Assembly (NCBI RefSeq): GCF_036088315.1
Contig: NZ_CP107996.1
Span: 1,756,501-1,820,500, forward strand
Origin: Streptomyces sp. NBC_00344
Lineage (GTDB): Bacteria; Actinomycetota; Actinomycetes; Streptomycetales; Streptomycetaceae
Direction: 5' to 3'
Length of the DNA: 64,000 nt
Both the position numbers and the translations under genes were made by a program. Positions 10,972 to 19,988 of this stretch are shown in pieces; the first letter of the stretch is position 1, and every line of letters begins with the position of its first letter. The notes under the pieces were generated by a model. It did not search any database and was not told the origin of the DNA. It saw only the letters and a list, made by a program, of their open reading frames with translations.

Positions 10972-12390
10972 TCAGCCCATCTCCTCCAGTGCCTTGCCCT
11001 TGGTCTCCTTCACGAACTTCAGCACGAACGGAATGGAGAGCGCCGCGAAGACGGTGTAGATCACATAGGTCGCGGAGAGATTCCAGTCGGCCAGGCTCGG
11101 GAAGCTGGCCGTGATCGCCCAGTTGGCGATCCACTGGGCCGATGCGGCCACACCCAGCGCGGCGGCGCGGATGTTGTTCGGGAACATCTCGCCGAGGAGA
11201 ACCCACACGACGACACCCCACGACATCGCGAAGAAGAAGACGAACCAGTGGGCCGCGACGAGCGCGACCCAGCCCTGGGTGGCCGGCAGCTTGCCGTCCA
11301 CGAGGTCGTAGGAGAAGGCCCATGCCTCCAAGGCGAGGCCGATGACCATTCCGACGGAGCCGATGAGCGCCAGCGGCCGGCGGCCGACCCGGTCGACGAA
11401 GATCATCGCGACCACGGTGCCGATGATGTTGATGATCGACGTGGTGAACGAGTAGAGGAACGAGTCCGTCGGGTCGATGCCGACCGACTGCCACAGCGTC
11501 GAGGAGTAGTAGAAGGCGACGTTGATGCCGACCAGCTGCTGGAAGGCGGAGAGCCCGATACCGACCCAGACGATCGGCTTGAAGAAGAAGCCGCCGCCGA
11601 GCAGATCACCGAACGTCGACTTGTGCTCGCTCTTCATCGCGTGCTCGATCTCGGCGACCCGAGCGTCGAGATCGATGTGCGTGCCCTCCACATCGGCCAG
11701 CACCTTCTTGGCCTTGGCGTCCTTGCCCGCATGGATCAGATAGCGCGGGGACTCGGGGATCGCGAAGGAGAGCAGACCGTAGATGACGGCCGGGATGACC
11801 ATCACACCGAGCATGACCTGCCAGGCTTCGAGGCCCATGACATCACCGCGCTGGTTCCCGTCGGCGATCTGCAGAATGCCGTAGTTGACGAGCTGCGAGA
11901 GAGCGATGCCGATGACGATCGCCGCCTGCTGGAAGGAGCCGAGGCGGCCGCGGTAGGCGGGGGGTGAGACCTCGGCGATATAGGCCGGGCCGATGACGGA
12001 GGCCATGCCGATGCCGAAGCCGCCGACGATCCGCCAGAAGGCCAGATCCCAGAGGGCGAAGGGCAGCGCGGATCCGACGGCACTGACGGTGAAGAGCACG
12101 GCCGCGATCTGCATGCACCGGATACGGCCGATACGGTCCGCGATACGGCCCGCCGTGGCGGCACCGATGGCACAGCCGATCAGGGCGACGGCGATGACCT
12201 GGGCGAGAGTTCCCGAACCGATGTCGTAACGGTCCCGGATGGCCTCGACGGCTCCGTTGATCACGGAGCTGTCGTAACCGAAGAGGAAGCCGCCCATCGC
12301 AGCCGCGGCCGTGATGAAGATGACATGTGCGAGGTGTTCCGGGGCAGCCGGGCTGCCTCCGGGCGTCGGTGCCTGCGCAGTGCTGCTCAC
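10972..12390 (-). CDS. glcP: Glucose/sugar permease, major facilitator superfamily (GlcP-like)
   Basis: Sugar:proton symporter of 472 residues with 12 helices. It has the sugar-porter signatures GRIADRIGR, RIVGGFGIGMAS, PESPRYLIHAGK in the central loop, GINVAFYYSS (the QLVGIN sugar-binding helix), DRVGRRPL and a final ETKGKALEEM. Position between ftsY and smc matches the S. coelicolor glucose permease gene glcP1, so glucose is the likely substrate. The upstream region holds a long inverted repeat, suggesting a dedicated repressor or activator. The ATG at 12388-12390 gives the usual short N-terminal tail before helix 1. Confidence 0.87.
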   Translation of the reverse strand: MSSTAQAPTPGGSPAAPEHLAHVIFITAAAAMGGFLFGYDSSVINGAVEAIRDRYDIGSGTLAQVIAVALIGCAIGAATAGRIADRIGRIRCMQIAAVLFTVSAVGSALPFALWDLAFWRIVGGFGIGMASVIGPAYIAEVSPPAYRGRLGSFQQAAIVIGIALSQLVNYGILQIADGNQRGDVMGLEAWQVMLGVMVIPAVIYGLLSFAIPESPRYLIHAGKDAKAKKVLADVEGTHIDLDARVAEIEHAMKSEHKSTFGDLLGGGFFFKPIVWVGIGLSAFQQLVGINVAFYYSSTLWQSVGIDPTDSFLYSFTTSIINIIGTVVAMIFVDRVGRRPLALIGSVGMVIGLALEAWAFSYDLVDGKLPATQGWVALVAAHWFVFFFAMSWGVVVWVLLGEMFPNNIRAAALGVAASAQWIANWAITASFPSLADWNLSATYVIYTVFAALSIPFVLKFVKETKGKALEEMG

Positions 12391-12436
12391 GTGAACTCCT
12401 GGGGCCCGTTGCTAGGACGGGCATGGGGGGACGAGC

Positions 12437-12479
12437 CCTTCAAGTGGCGCATACGTTCTCGCCAGCCACCACTTGAAGG
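12437..12479 (-). promoter_or_regulatory. Inverted-repeat operator candidate upstream of glcP
   Basis: CCTTCAAGTGG at 12437-12447 and CCACTTGAAGG at 12469-12479 form a perfect 11-bp inverted repeat with a 21-base spacer, 47-89 bases upstream of the glcP start. Arm centres are 32 bases (about three helical turns) apart, fitting two operator half-sites on one face of the DNA. A related palindrome lies at 12571-12583. Confidence 0.6.
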
Positions 12480-12570
12480 TAAAGACAACGTTGCAGAGAC
12501 TATGCCTTCATGTTTCGAAGTCAATACCCGCCCTTCCATGACCTCGACCTGCAAGCATGGATGAGTTGTG

Positions 12571-12583
12571 TTCAAGTCTTGAA
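12571..12583. promoter_or_regulatory. Second CTTGAA palindrome in the glcP-smc interval
   Basis: TTCAAGTCTTGAA is a perfect 6+1+6 palindrome built from the same TTCAAG/CTTGAA unit as the larger repeat at 12437-12479. It lies seven bases after the smc stop codon and about 180 bases upstream of glcP, so it may be a distal operator for the same regulator. Confidence 0.45.
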
Positions 12584-12589
12584 GATTTT

Positions 12590-15500
12590 TCAACGGAGCC
12601 GTTGACTGATGACCTTGGAGACGCCGTCGCCCTGCATGGAGACGCCGTACAGCGCGTCGGCGACCTCCATGGTCCGTTTCTGATGCGTGATCACGATCAG
12701 CTGCGAACTCTCCTGGAGCTCCTCCATGATCCTGATCAGGCGCTGCAGATTGGTGTCGTCCAGTGCGGCCTCGACCTCGTCCATCACATAGAACGGGCTC
12801 GGTCGGGCCTTGAAGATCGACACCAGCAGGGCCACCGCGGTAAGCGACCGCTCCCCGCCGGACAGCAGCGACAGGCGCTTGACCTTCTTGCCCGGGGGCC
12901 GTGCCTCGACGTCCACACCGGTGGTGAGCATGTTGTCGGGGTCGGTCAGGATCAGCCGCCCGTCACCCCCGGGGAAGAGCCGCGCGAAGACTCCTTCGAA
13001 CTCCCGCGCGGTGTCCCGGTATGCCTCGGTGAAGACCTGTTCGACACGCTCGTCGACCTCCTTCACCACCTGCAGGAGATCGGCCCTCGTCTTCTTCAGG
13101 TCTTCAAGCTGCTCGGAAAGGAACTTGTGCCGTTCCTCGAGCGCCGAGAACTCCTCGAGAGCGAGCGGATTCACCTTCCCGAGTTGCTGGTACGCCCGTT
13201 CGGCCGACTTCAGCCGCTTCTCCTGTTCGGCCCTGACGAACGGCACCGGCTGGTTCCTCGGATGCTGCGGATCATCGGGCAGCTCCTCTCCCTCCGCCGG
13301 AAGAGAAGGCGGTACCAACTGGCCCGGGCCGTAGTCGGCGATCAGTCCAGCGGGTTCCACGCCCAGTTCCTCCAGCGCCCTGTCCTCGAGCTGCTCGATA
13401 CGCAGCCGCTTCTCAGCACCTAGTACCTCGCCCCGGTGAACTGAATCAGTGAGCTTGTCGAGTTCTCCCTTGAGATCGCGGCCCCGGCTCCGCTCGGCCA
13501 CCAGTTCCTGCTCGCGCTCCGCCTTGGCGGCCTCGGCCGCCGCCCGCTCCTGCTCGGCACGCACCAGCGAGATCTCGACATGGGCGAGCAGTTGCCGGGC
13601 GCCGTCCGCCACCGCTGCCGCCACCGCGGCCTCGTGGCGCAGCCGGGCGCGGCGCTGTGCTGCACGTGCCCGCGCCTCGCGCTCGGCGCGCGCCCCGCGG
13701 TCCAGCGCTTCGGCCCGACCGGCGAGCCCCTTGACCCGCTCCTCGTGCGTGCGGGCCTGGAGCCTGGCTTCCATCTCGGTCTGCCGGGCGTTGGCGCCGT
13801 CGGCCGCCAGCCTGTCCCGCACGGAGGTGTCCGGCTCCTCGTCGACCGGTGCCTCCTCGGCCACCAGGAGCCGCTCGGCCAGTTCCTCGGCCTCTTCGGT
13901 CGCGCGCTCCAGTGCCGCCTGGGCCTTGGCCGCGGCGGCCGCCGACCTCTCGGCCTCGCCTGCGGCGCCCCGCGCCTGGCCGGACAACCGGCCGAGCTGC
14001 TGGGCGACGCCGGACTTCTCCCGGTCGGCTGCCGCCCGCCGCTCCCCGAACTCTTCGACGGCAGCGGCGCACCCGGTGCGCCGCTCCCCCGCGGCGCGCT
14101 GCGCCTCGGCCAGCTCCTCGCACCGTACGGCCAGCCCTGTCAGCTCGGCGGCCGCCTCGTCCACCGATGCCTGCACCTCGAGGAGGCTCGGTGCTCCAGC
14201 CGAACCGCCGTGCGCGAAATGCGCCCCGAGAACGTCTCCTTCGGCCGTGACGGCGGTGAGCCCCGGATGAACAGCGATCAGCTCCTCGGCGTCCTCCAGT
14301 GTCCCGACGACGGCGATGTTCCTCAGCAGTCTGCGCACCCCGGGCAGCAACTCTTCCGGTCCGCCCACCAGATCGACCGCGAGCGTCGGCACCGGCGCCA
14401 CGGCCGTCCGCTGCGGGGGCCGCTCGGCGCGGGCTTCGTGGCGGCTCGCCGCGATGTGTTCCGTACGGTCCGGCGCCCCGCTCCAGGTATCGCGCGTGAC
14501 GTCGGCGGATCCACCGGCCGACTGTCCGGGAACCGGCGCATGTGCCGCACTTCCGGGCATCGTGGCCGCCGGCGGCGTGGCCTGGCCGGGGATCGCGTCC
14601 GGTACCTGCACTCCACCGGACGGCTCCCGCTCGGCCGGCGCACCTCGGTCGCCGGACGTCCGGCCCGCTCGGCCGCTTCCGCTCCCGGCGGTGTCGCCGG
14701 AGCCCGTGCCGGGCAGCAGCGTCGCACGCCCCGCATCCTGTTTGCGCAGCAGCCGGATAGCGTTCGCGGCAGTGGCGGTGTCGGTCACCGCGATCGCGTC
14801 GGCCGCCGCTCCCAGGGCAGCCGCCACCGGGACCTCGTACCCCGGGGCTACCGTCAGCAGCCCGGCGGCCGGACCCAGCAGACCCGTCAGCCGGTCCTTC
14901 GCACCGAGCAGCGCCCCCGTGCCGTCCTTACGGCGCAGACCGAGCGCCAGCGCCTCGTGCCGCGCCGAAAGCGCCGCCCGCCGGCGCTCCGCAGTGGTCG
15001 CGGCCTCCCGCACCGCGGTGAGCTCCGCCTCGGCGTCCGCCAGCGCGGACTTCGCGGCGTCGTGCTGTCCGGCCAGCTCCTGGTGGCCGGCGTCGAGGCC
15101 GTCCACCTCGGCCTTGAGCTGCTCGTACTCCTCCTGGGCCGCGACCGCCCGCTGCTGAGCTCCGTCCCGGGCCTCGGCGAGCCGGTCGATCTCGGCCTGT
15201 GCGGAACCGGCCCGGCTGCGGGCCGCGTTGACCTGGCCGTTCAACCGGGCGAGGCCCTCTCTGCGGTCGGCGATGGCCCTGGCCGCGTCCTTGAGGCTGC
15301 GCTCCTCGGCCGCCAGCTCACGCTCCAGTTCGGCGCGGTGGGCCGCGGTGTCCTCCAGGGCCCGCTCCGCGGACTCGAGGGCGGCTTCGAGCTCCGCCTC
15401 CTGTTCGCGGATCCTGGCCGCCTCGCGCTCCATGTCCTCGGGGTCACGGCCCCGGCGCTCGTCGTCGGGCGCCGCGTTCGCGCTCTTCACCCGCGCGTCG

Positions 15501-16420
15501 GCGAGAGATACGGTCCCGCGCACCCGCTCGGCGAGCTGTGACAGCTCGTACCAGGTCTGCTGTGCGCGCTGCAGACGGGGCGCCAGCCGGCGCACCTCGT
15601 CCTCGAGTTCGGCCTCCCGGGCGAGGGTCGCCTTGAGCGCGGCCTCGGCGGTCTCCTTGCGCTGTTTGAGTGCGGCCTCGTCGGCGACCTCGGTCCGCAG
15701 CGCCTCGCGCAGGGTCACCAGATCGTCGGCGAGCAGGCGGAGCCTGGCATCGCGCAGGTCCGCCTGGATGACGGCGGCGCGCCGTGCAACGGCTGCCTGC
15801 CGCCCCAAGGGCTTGAGCTGACGGCGCAGTTCGTCGGTCAGATCCTGTACGCGGGCGAGATTGGCCTGCATGGCGTCCAGCTTCCGCAGCGCCTTCTCTT
15901 TCCGCTTGCGGTGCTTGAGTACGCCCGCCGCTTCCTCGATGAAGGCCCGCCGCCCCATCGGATCGGCGTGGAGTACCGAGTCGAGCTGCCCCTGCCCGAC
16001 GATGACGTGCATCTCGCGCCCGATGCCGGAGTCCGACAGCAATTCCTGGATGTCCAGCAGCCGGCAGGTGTCGCCATTGATCTGGTACTCGCTGCCGCCA
16101 TTTCGGAACATGATCCGGGTGATGGTGACTTCGGCGTACTCGATGGGAAGCGCACCATCGGAGTTGTCGATCGTGAGGGAGACCTCGGCGCGGCCGAGCG
16201 GCGGACGCCCGGTGGTGCCGGCGAAGATGACGTCTTCCATCTTGCCGCCGCGCAGTGTTTTCGCGCCCTGTTCTCCCATGACCCAGGAGAGCGCGTCCAC
16301 CACATTGGATTTGCCGGATCCATTGGGTCCCACGACACAGGTGATTCCGGGCTCGAACCGCAGAGTGGTGGCCGAGGCGAAGGATTTGAACCCGCGGAGG
16401 GTCATGGCCTTGAGGTGCAC
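12590..16420 (-). CDS. smc: Chromosome segregation protein SMC
   Basis: ATPase of the condensin complex with ScpA/ScpB that organises and segregates the chromosome. The 1276-residue protein has Walker A GPNGSGKSNV at residues 31-40, the QGQLD Q-loop near 145, long coiled coils, a hinge around residues 505-800, the ABC signature LLSGGERSLTAVALL and Walker B FYVMDEVEAALDD. Family members in this genus are near 1186 residues; the excess comes from a Gly/Pro/Ala-rich insert in the hinge at about residues 571-678. Coding is uninterrupted, so the insert is in frame. A small coiled-coil gene and acyP lie upstream on the same strand. Confidence 0.97.
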   Translation of the reverse strand: MHLKAMTLRGFKSFASATTLRFEPGITCVVGPNGSGKSNVVDALSWVMGEQGAKTLRGGKMEDVIFAGTTGRPPLGRAEVSLTIDNSDGALPIEYAEVTITRIMFRNGGSEYQINGDTCRLLDIQELLSDSGIGREMHVIVGQGQLDSVLHADPMGRRAFIEEAAGVLKHRKRKEKALRKLDAMQANLARVQDLTDELRRQLKPLGRQAAVARRAAVIQADLRDARLRLLADDLVTLREALRTEVADEAALKQRKETAEAALKATLAREAELEDEVRRLAPRLQRAQQTWYELSQLAERVRGTVSLADARVKSANAAPDDERRGRDPEDMEREAARIREQEAELEAALESAERALEDTAAHRAELERELAAEERSLKDAARAIADRREGLARLNGQVNAARSRAGSAQAEIDRLAEARDGAQQRAVAAQEEYEQLKAEVDGLDAGHQELAGQHDAAKSALADAEAELTAVREAATTAERRRAALSARHEALALGLRRKDGTGALLGAKDRLTGLLGPAAGLLTVAPGYEVPVAAALGAAADAIAVTDTATAANAIRLLRKQDAGRATLLPGTGSGDTAGSGSGRAGRTSGDRGAPAEREPSGGVQVPDAIPGQATPPAATMPGSAAHAPVPGQSAGGSADVTRDTWSGAPDRTEHIAASRHEARAERPPQRTAVAPVPTLAVDLVGGPEELLPGVRRLLRNIAVVGTLEDAEELIAVHPGLTAVTAEGDVLGAHFAHGGSAGAPSLLEVQASVDEAAAELTGLAVRCEELAEAQRAAGERRTGCAAAVEEFGERRAAADREKSGVAQQLGRLSGQARGAAGEAERSAAAAAKAQAALERATEEAEELAERLLVAEEAPVDEEPDTSVRDRLAADGANARQTEMEARLQARTHEERVKGLAGRAEALDRGARAEREARARAAQRRARLRHEAAVAAAVADGARQLLAHVEISLVRAEQERAAAEAAKAEREQELVAERSRGRDLKGELDKLTDSVHRGEVLGAEKRLRIEQLEDRALEELGVEPAGLIADYGPGQLVPPSLPAEGEELPDDPQHPRNQPVPFVRAEQEKRLKSAERAYQQLGKVNPLALEEFSALEERHKFLSEQLEDLKKTRADLLQVVKEVDERVEQVFTEAYRDTAREFEGVFARLFPGGDGRLILTDPDNMLTTGVDVEARPPGKKVKRLSLLSGGERSLTAVALLVSIFKARPSPFYVMDEVEAALDDTNLQRLIRIMEELQESSQLIVITHQKRTMEVADALYGVSMQGDGVSKVISQRLR

Positions 16421-16515
16421 GCCGCCGGACTCTACCTTTCACCGCCGGTTTCGCCCATGAAGGTGCAGGGCACATCAGACGGTAAAGGAAGAGATCCACC
16501 GAGGCGGACAGAAAG

Positions 16516-16537
16516 AAGGGACGCCGAAGCGTCCCTT
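16516..16537 (-). terminator. Hairpin terminator downstream of the small coiled-coil gene
   Basis: Minus-strand AAGGGACGC-TTCG-GCGTCCCTT, a perfect 9-bp stem with a stable TTCG loop, followed by CTTTCTG. It separates the 71-residue gene from smc. Confidence 0.7.
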
Positions 16538-16606
16538 GCATATCCTTGCGCACTGGATCTCAAGCGGCTGACGGATCAGCCCGACCTTTCCCTTGTGGGG
16601 CGAGGG

Positions 16607-16822
16607 TCAGGTGAGCGCAGGCTCCGCGTGGGGTACGTCCATGTCGATACCGTCGAGCAACGAGTCTCCGTGGTGCTGAACAGCGGCGGCCAGCGCGTCG
16701 TTCTCGGACTGAATCCGTACGAGCTCGGATTCGAGATCCTGGACACGCTGCTGAAGCCGTCGCATCTCGGAGAGAAGTCGCGGGTCGGAACCGCCGACGT
16801 AACCGAGAAGCGCCTTTGCCAT
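16607..16822 (-). CDS. Small coiled-coil protein of unknown function (upstream of smc)
   Basis: I do not recognise a named function. The 71-residue product has a short N-terminal MAKALLGYVGG motif, then a heptad-repeat coiled coil (LLSEMRRLQQRVQDLESEL), and an acidic C-terminus. The ATG at 16820-16822 is preceded by GGAGGA about ten bases upstream; a longer start in the same frame lacks a binding site. It lies between acyP and smc on the same strand with a TTCG-loop hairpin after it. I recall a conserved protein of this kind in Streptomyces; dimerisation through the coiled coil is an inference. Confidence 0.75.
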   Translation of the reverse strand: MAKALLGYVGGSDPRLLSEMRRLQQRVQDLESELVRIQSENDALAAAVQHHGDSLLDGIDMDVPHAEPALT

Positions 16823-17157
16823 GATGGATGGTCCTCCACACTGAGTGACCGACCGGAGATGTGGTGGTCGTAGGGGGAATCGCACCCGCGGTGCTCGGCA
16901 GCCTCTGTCTTACTGCGTTTTCCTACTGCCAAGCAGCTGAGGTGCGCGGGGCTTCCAGAGTCTCACCAAAAAGTTTGACGGTCAACACGATCACACCCCG
17001 TATCGGTGGGCAGACCCGGGGGCGCACGGCGGAAGTACCCGCGATGCGACTCTCCTGCGGGGCCCAGGGGGCGTGGAGATCATCACTACTGAGGCAGCCT
17101 GGCACGGAGCGCGCTTCTTGGCAACCATCAGGCGTTTTCTGCCTTGCACAGAGGCCC

Positions 17158-17187
17158 GGGGCCCATCACGGAGTGCTTCCGGGGCCC
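17158..17187 (-). terminator. Possible terminator downstream of acyP
   Basis: Two GGGGCCC blocks 16 bases apart can pair (each is self-complementary), giving a GC-rich hairpin about 17 bases after the acyP stop. The 330 bases between acyP and the small coiled-coil gene (16823-17203) otherwise show no credible gene. Confidence 0.4.
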
Positions 17188-17203
17188 CTTCTTCACAGCT
17201 CTG

Positions 17204-17485
17204 TCAGCGGATCGCGAAGCTCTGGTAGACGCCGCGCGGAGTGTCCCAGATCTCAGTGACACCGTCGACGCGGCCGGGTGTGTCGGATGACCTGAGCCAC
17301 TCCAGCAGACGGTGGCAGTTCTCACGCGGCCCTTCGGCGACAACCTGCACCCTGCCGTCCTCCAGATTGAGGGCGAAACCGGTGAGTCCGCCGATCTGCA
17401 AGGCATTTGCCCTGGTGAACCAGCGAAAGCCCACGCCCTGCACCTTGCCTCGCACCCAAGCCGTGAGTCGTACATCTTCTTTCAT
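17204..17485 (-). CDS. acyP: Acylphosphatase
   Basis: Small enzyme (93 residues) that hydrolyses acyl phosphates such as carbamoyl phosphate. The signature VQGVGFRWF supplies the phosphate-binding loop and catalytic Arg, and [18 protein letters not shown] holds the catalytic Asn; both are intact and length is normal for the family. It is transcribed toward smc, which matches other Streptomyces. It is divergent from the CAP-domain gene, sharing a 130-base promoter region. Physiological role is generally unclear for this family. Confidence 0.95.
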   Translation of the reverse strand: MKEDVRLTAWVRGKVQGVGFRWFTRANALQIGGLTGFALNLEDGRVQVVAEGPRENCHRLLEWLRSSDTPGRVDGVTEIWDTPRGVYQSFAIR

Positions 17486-17618
17486 GTGTGCACGCTAACT
17501 GGCCAATTGCTTGCGGGACACTTCGCCGTCAGGCGCCATGGGCTACAGTCCCGACCCAATGAGCCTCACCCATTCGGGTGAAAGACGTTTGACGTCGAGA
17601 ACGAGAAAGGCACCGTAC

Positions 17619-18533
17619 ATGGGACGCCATGGTCGCTCCGCCGCCGTACCTGCCGCCGTTGCCCAGGCGGGAGTTCCGGGGCGCAGGCACCGCAGCCGCG
17701 CCCGCCGCAAGGGCGTGGCAGCGCCGGTGCGTACCGGACTGCTCGGCGTATCCGCCGCGGTGGCGGTAGGCGCCGTGGCGATGGCCTCGGGGCTGCTGCC
17801 CGGCGGGAACACCTACTCGGTCGGCGGTTCCGGCGGCGGCGATCAGGTCCGCGCGGACGGCGTACCGGACCTGCAGACGCAGGGCGGTGCGTCCGTCACA
17901 CCGACCGCCGGCACCCCTTCGTCACCCGCGAACTCCGCCACGGCGCCGGCCCACGCTCCTTCCACCTCCCCCTCCCCCGGCAGGTCGAACGGCGCGCCGA
18001 AGACCGGGCCGAAGAGCTCCGCTCCCACTTCCGACCGGACGAAGGCCCCCGCGAACCGGAGCGAGACCCGCAGCGCGGCTCCCACTCATAGCGCCACAGC
18101 CGCCGCCACGCCCGAACGTTCGGCGTCCGCCAGGACAGCTGCGCCCGCGAGCGCCGAGAGCGCAGCTGCGGCAGCGGTGCTGAGCCTGGTCAATCAGCAG
18201 CGGGCGACGGCCGGTTGCCAGCCCGTGCAGGCGAAGGCCGATCTCGCCTCGCTGGCCGGAGCGTTCAGCGACGACATGGCCGCTCGCGGCTTCTTCGACC
18301 ACACCGACCCCGACGGGGACACTCCCTGGGACCGCGCCGACCAGGCAGGTGTGAAGGGTCTGGGCGGCGAGAACATAGCGCGCGGCCAGGCCGACGCGGC
18401 GGCCGTGATGGACGCCTGGATGAACAGCCCCGGCCACCGCGCCAACATCCTCAACTGCGACTACAAGACCCTGGGCGTCGGCGTGCACTTCGGATCCGGC
18501 GGCCCCTGGTGGACCCAGGACTTCGGCTTTTGA
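17619..18533 (+). CDS. Secreted CAP/SCP-domain protein (element integration target)
   Basis: Exported protein of 304 residues. An Arg-rich N-terminus precedes one hydrophobic segment (GLLGVSAAVAVGAVAMASGLL, signal anchor), then a long Ala/Thr/Ser/Pro linker, then a CAP domain from about residue 185: LVNQQRATAGC, the HTDPDGDTPWDR motif, GENIARGQ, and WMNSPGHRANILN, ending WWTQDFGF. Such domains occur in bacterial secreted proteins of unclear activity. The ATG at 17619 follows GAGAAAGG. Its last codons and stop form the left end of an integrated element; a copy of the terminal CTTCGGCTTyTGAG lies at the far end, so insertion probably preserved the reading frame. Confidence 0.88.
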   Translation: MGRHGRSAAVPAAVAQAGVPGRRHRSRARRKGVAAPVRTGLLGVSAAVAVGAVAMASGLLPGGNTYSVGGSGGGDQVRADGVPDLQTQGGASVTPTAGTPSSPANSATAPAHAPSTSPSPGRSNGAPKTGPKSSAPTSDRTKAPANRSETRSAAPTHSATAAATPERSASARTAAPASAESAAAAAVLSLVNQQRATAGCQPVQAKADLASLAGAFSDDMAARGFFDHTDPDGDTPWDRADQAGVKGLGGENIARGQADAAAVMDAWMNSPGHRANILNCDYKTLGVGVHFGSGGPWWTQDFGF

Positions 18534-18550
18534 GATAGCCGCAGGTCAGG
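18521..18550 (+). repeat. Left attachment-site candidate (attL)
   Basis: Holds CTTCGGCTTTTGAG (end of the CAP gene) and, three bases later, AGCCGCAGGTCAGG followed by ggCCT. The integrase gene ends four bases further on, as is usual for the int-proximal att site. Either repeat could be the crossover core; the other would then be an integrase arm site. Confidence 0.65.
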
Positions 18551-18553
18551 GGC

Positions 18554-19792
18554 CTATGAGCCCGTTTGGGCCGTCTCAGGGCCGTCAGCCGCATCCTCTT
18601 GGTGCATGAAAACGCGATCCACGGCGGAACGGGTGCGAGTCTCGCTGGCGGGCATCAGGTGCGTGTAGGTCCGCAGCGTGAAGCCGGGGTCATGGTGCCC
18701 CAGGTACTCGCTCAGAGCCTTGATGCTCTCGCCCGCGTCGAGCAGCACGGAGGCATAGAAGTGCCTCAGCGCATGCATCCCGTTGTCACGGCCAGCGGGC
18801 ACCGCAGCGGCCTGCAGAGCGGGCTTCCACTCTCGGTGATTGAAGCGATTCCGGTTCAGGGAGAGACCTTCAGGGCTGTAGAAGATCAGCGTTGCCGTCA
18901 CGGGTGGACCGTCCAGCGTCTTCCACGGCAAGGTGATCTCTTTCGCTGGATAGCGCGTCAGGTGAGCCGCCAAGGCGAAGGCGACCGACTCAGGCAGCGG
19001 CACGTCCCGTTCCTTGCCACCTTTGGGCGGAGCGAAGACCGGGCGATTGTGCAACAACTTGACCTGCCTCACCAGGTGAACGATCCCGCCAAGGAAGTCC
19101 ACATCCTCGACCGCCAAGCCGAAGATCTCCCCCTGTCGCATGCCGCACCCAGCCGCAGGCTCGACGAGGGCGCGGTAGCGCTCAGGCAGAGCCGCACGCA
19201 CCGCCATTACGCGATCAGCTGTCCAGGGCTTCACCTTGCGTGGATCGAGTCGGGGAGCCTTGACCGACCGGGCACTACACGGGTTCGCCCTGATGACTCG
19301 GTCCTCCACAGCGGCGGTGAACACAGTCGAGACGTGCGCGAAGATCCCACGCCGGTAGGCAGGCGACAGCCCCGAGTCTTCCAGCGTCCGCATCCACATC
19401 CGGAGGTGCGTCGGATTGAACGAGCCGATGGGACGCTTTCCCAGGTGCGGGATCACGTGGCGACGAAGCCGCATCTCGACTGACTCCCGCGTGGCGGGGT
19501 CGGTGACCTGCGTAGTCATCCACTTCGTTGCGTACTGCTCGAAGGTCACTTTCCCGGCGTCAGGGTCGATGTAGTCGCCGCGCGACATGTCGGCTTCGAT
19601 GTTCGACAACCACGTCTCTGCCTTGCGCTTCTGCTTGTCGGGAAACGATTGGCTCTTCTCGGTGCCATCAGGGCCGACGTAGCGCGCGCGGTAGCGGAGG
19701 CCGACGCCAAAGCGCTCGGTCTTGACCTTGGCTGTCTTGCCGTCAGGTCCGGTGGTGGTCTTGTACCAGCGGTCTTGGACGTGTCCGGCCAT
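18554..19792 (-). CDS. int: Tyrosine site-specific integrase of the AICE
   Basis: Phage-type recombinase of 412 residues that inserts and, with Xis, excises the element. An N-terminal AP2-like arm-binding region leads to a SAM-like core-binding domain (TFEQYATKWM onwards) and a catalytic domain with Arg in CGMRQGEIFGL, His-x-x-Arg in MHALRHFYAS, and LGHHDPGFTLRTYTHL with the second His and the nucleophile Tyr. The ATG at 19790-19792 overlaps the xis stop (TGATG). A longer open frame to 20770 runs through xis and rep in another frame and is not coding. The stop lies beside the left repeat. Confidence 0.92.
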   Translation of the reverse strand: MAGHVQDRWYKTTTGPDGKTAKVKTERFGVGLRYRARYVGPDGTEKSQSFPDKQKRKAETWLSNIEADMSRGDYIDPDAGKVTFEQYATKWMTTQVTDPATRESVEMRLRRHVIPHLGKRPIGSFNPTHLRMWMRTLEDSGLSPAYRRGIFAHVSTVFTAAVEDRVIRANPCSARSVKAPRLDPRKVKPWTADRVMAVRAALPERYRALVEPAAGCGMRQGEIFGLAVEDVDFLGGIVHLVRQVKLLHNRPVFAPPKGGKERDVPLPESVAFALAAHLTRYPAKEITLPWKTLDGPPVTATLIFYSPEGLSLNRNRFNHREWKPALQAAAVPAGRDNGMHALRHFYASVLLDAGESIKALSEYLGHHDPGFTLRTYTHLMPASETRTRSAVDRVFMHQEDAADGPETAQTGS

Positions 19793-19986
19793 CAGGCTGC
19801 CTCTTCCATGAGGGTGGCGACCCAGGCGCGTACGTCCTCGGGGTCGAAGCGGAGGTGTCGGCCGACGCGGAAGCCGCGGGGACCGGTGTGCTTGCGCCGC
19901 CACTGGTAGACGGTCTCGACCGGGACGCCGAGCAGGTCCGCAAGGTCGATCGGGGTCAGGTAGCGGTTGGGCAGGGTGCGCGCCAT
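19792..19986 (-). CDS. xis: Excisionase / helix-turn-helix DNA-binding protein
   Basis: A 64-residue MerR/Xis-like winged helix protein: YLTPIDLADLLGVPVETVYQW, then HTGPRGFRVGRHLRFDPEDV, which is the usual pattern of AICE excisionases. It should bind near the att site and direct the integrase toward excision. The ATG at 19984-19986 follows the repSA stop by two bases with GGGGAG eight bases upstream, and its stop overlaps the int start, so rep-xis-int form one coupled transcription unit. Confidence 0.88.
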   Translation of the reverse strand: MARTLPNRYLTPIDLADLLGVPVETVYQWRRKHTGPRGFRVGRHLRFDPEDVRAWVATLMEEAA

Positions 19987-19988
19987 GG

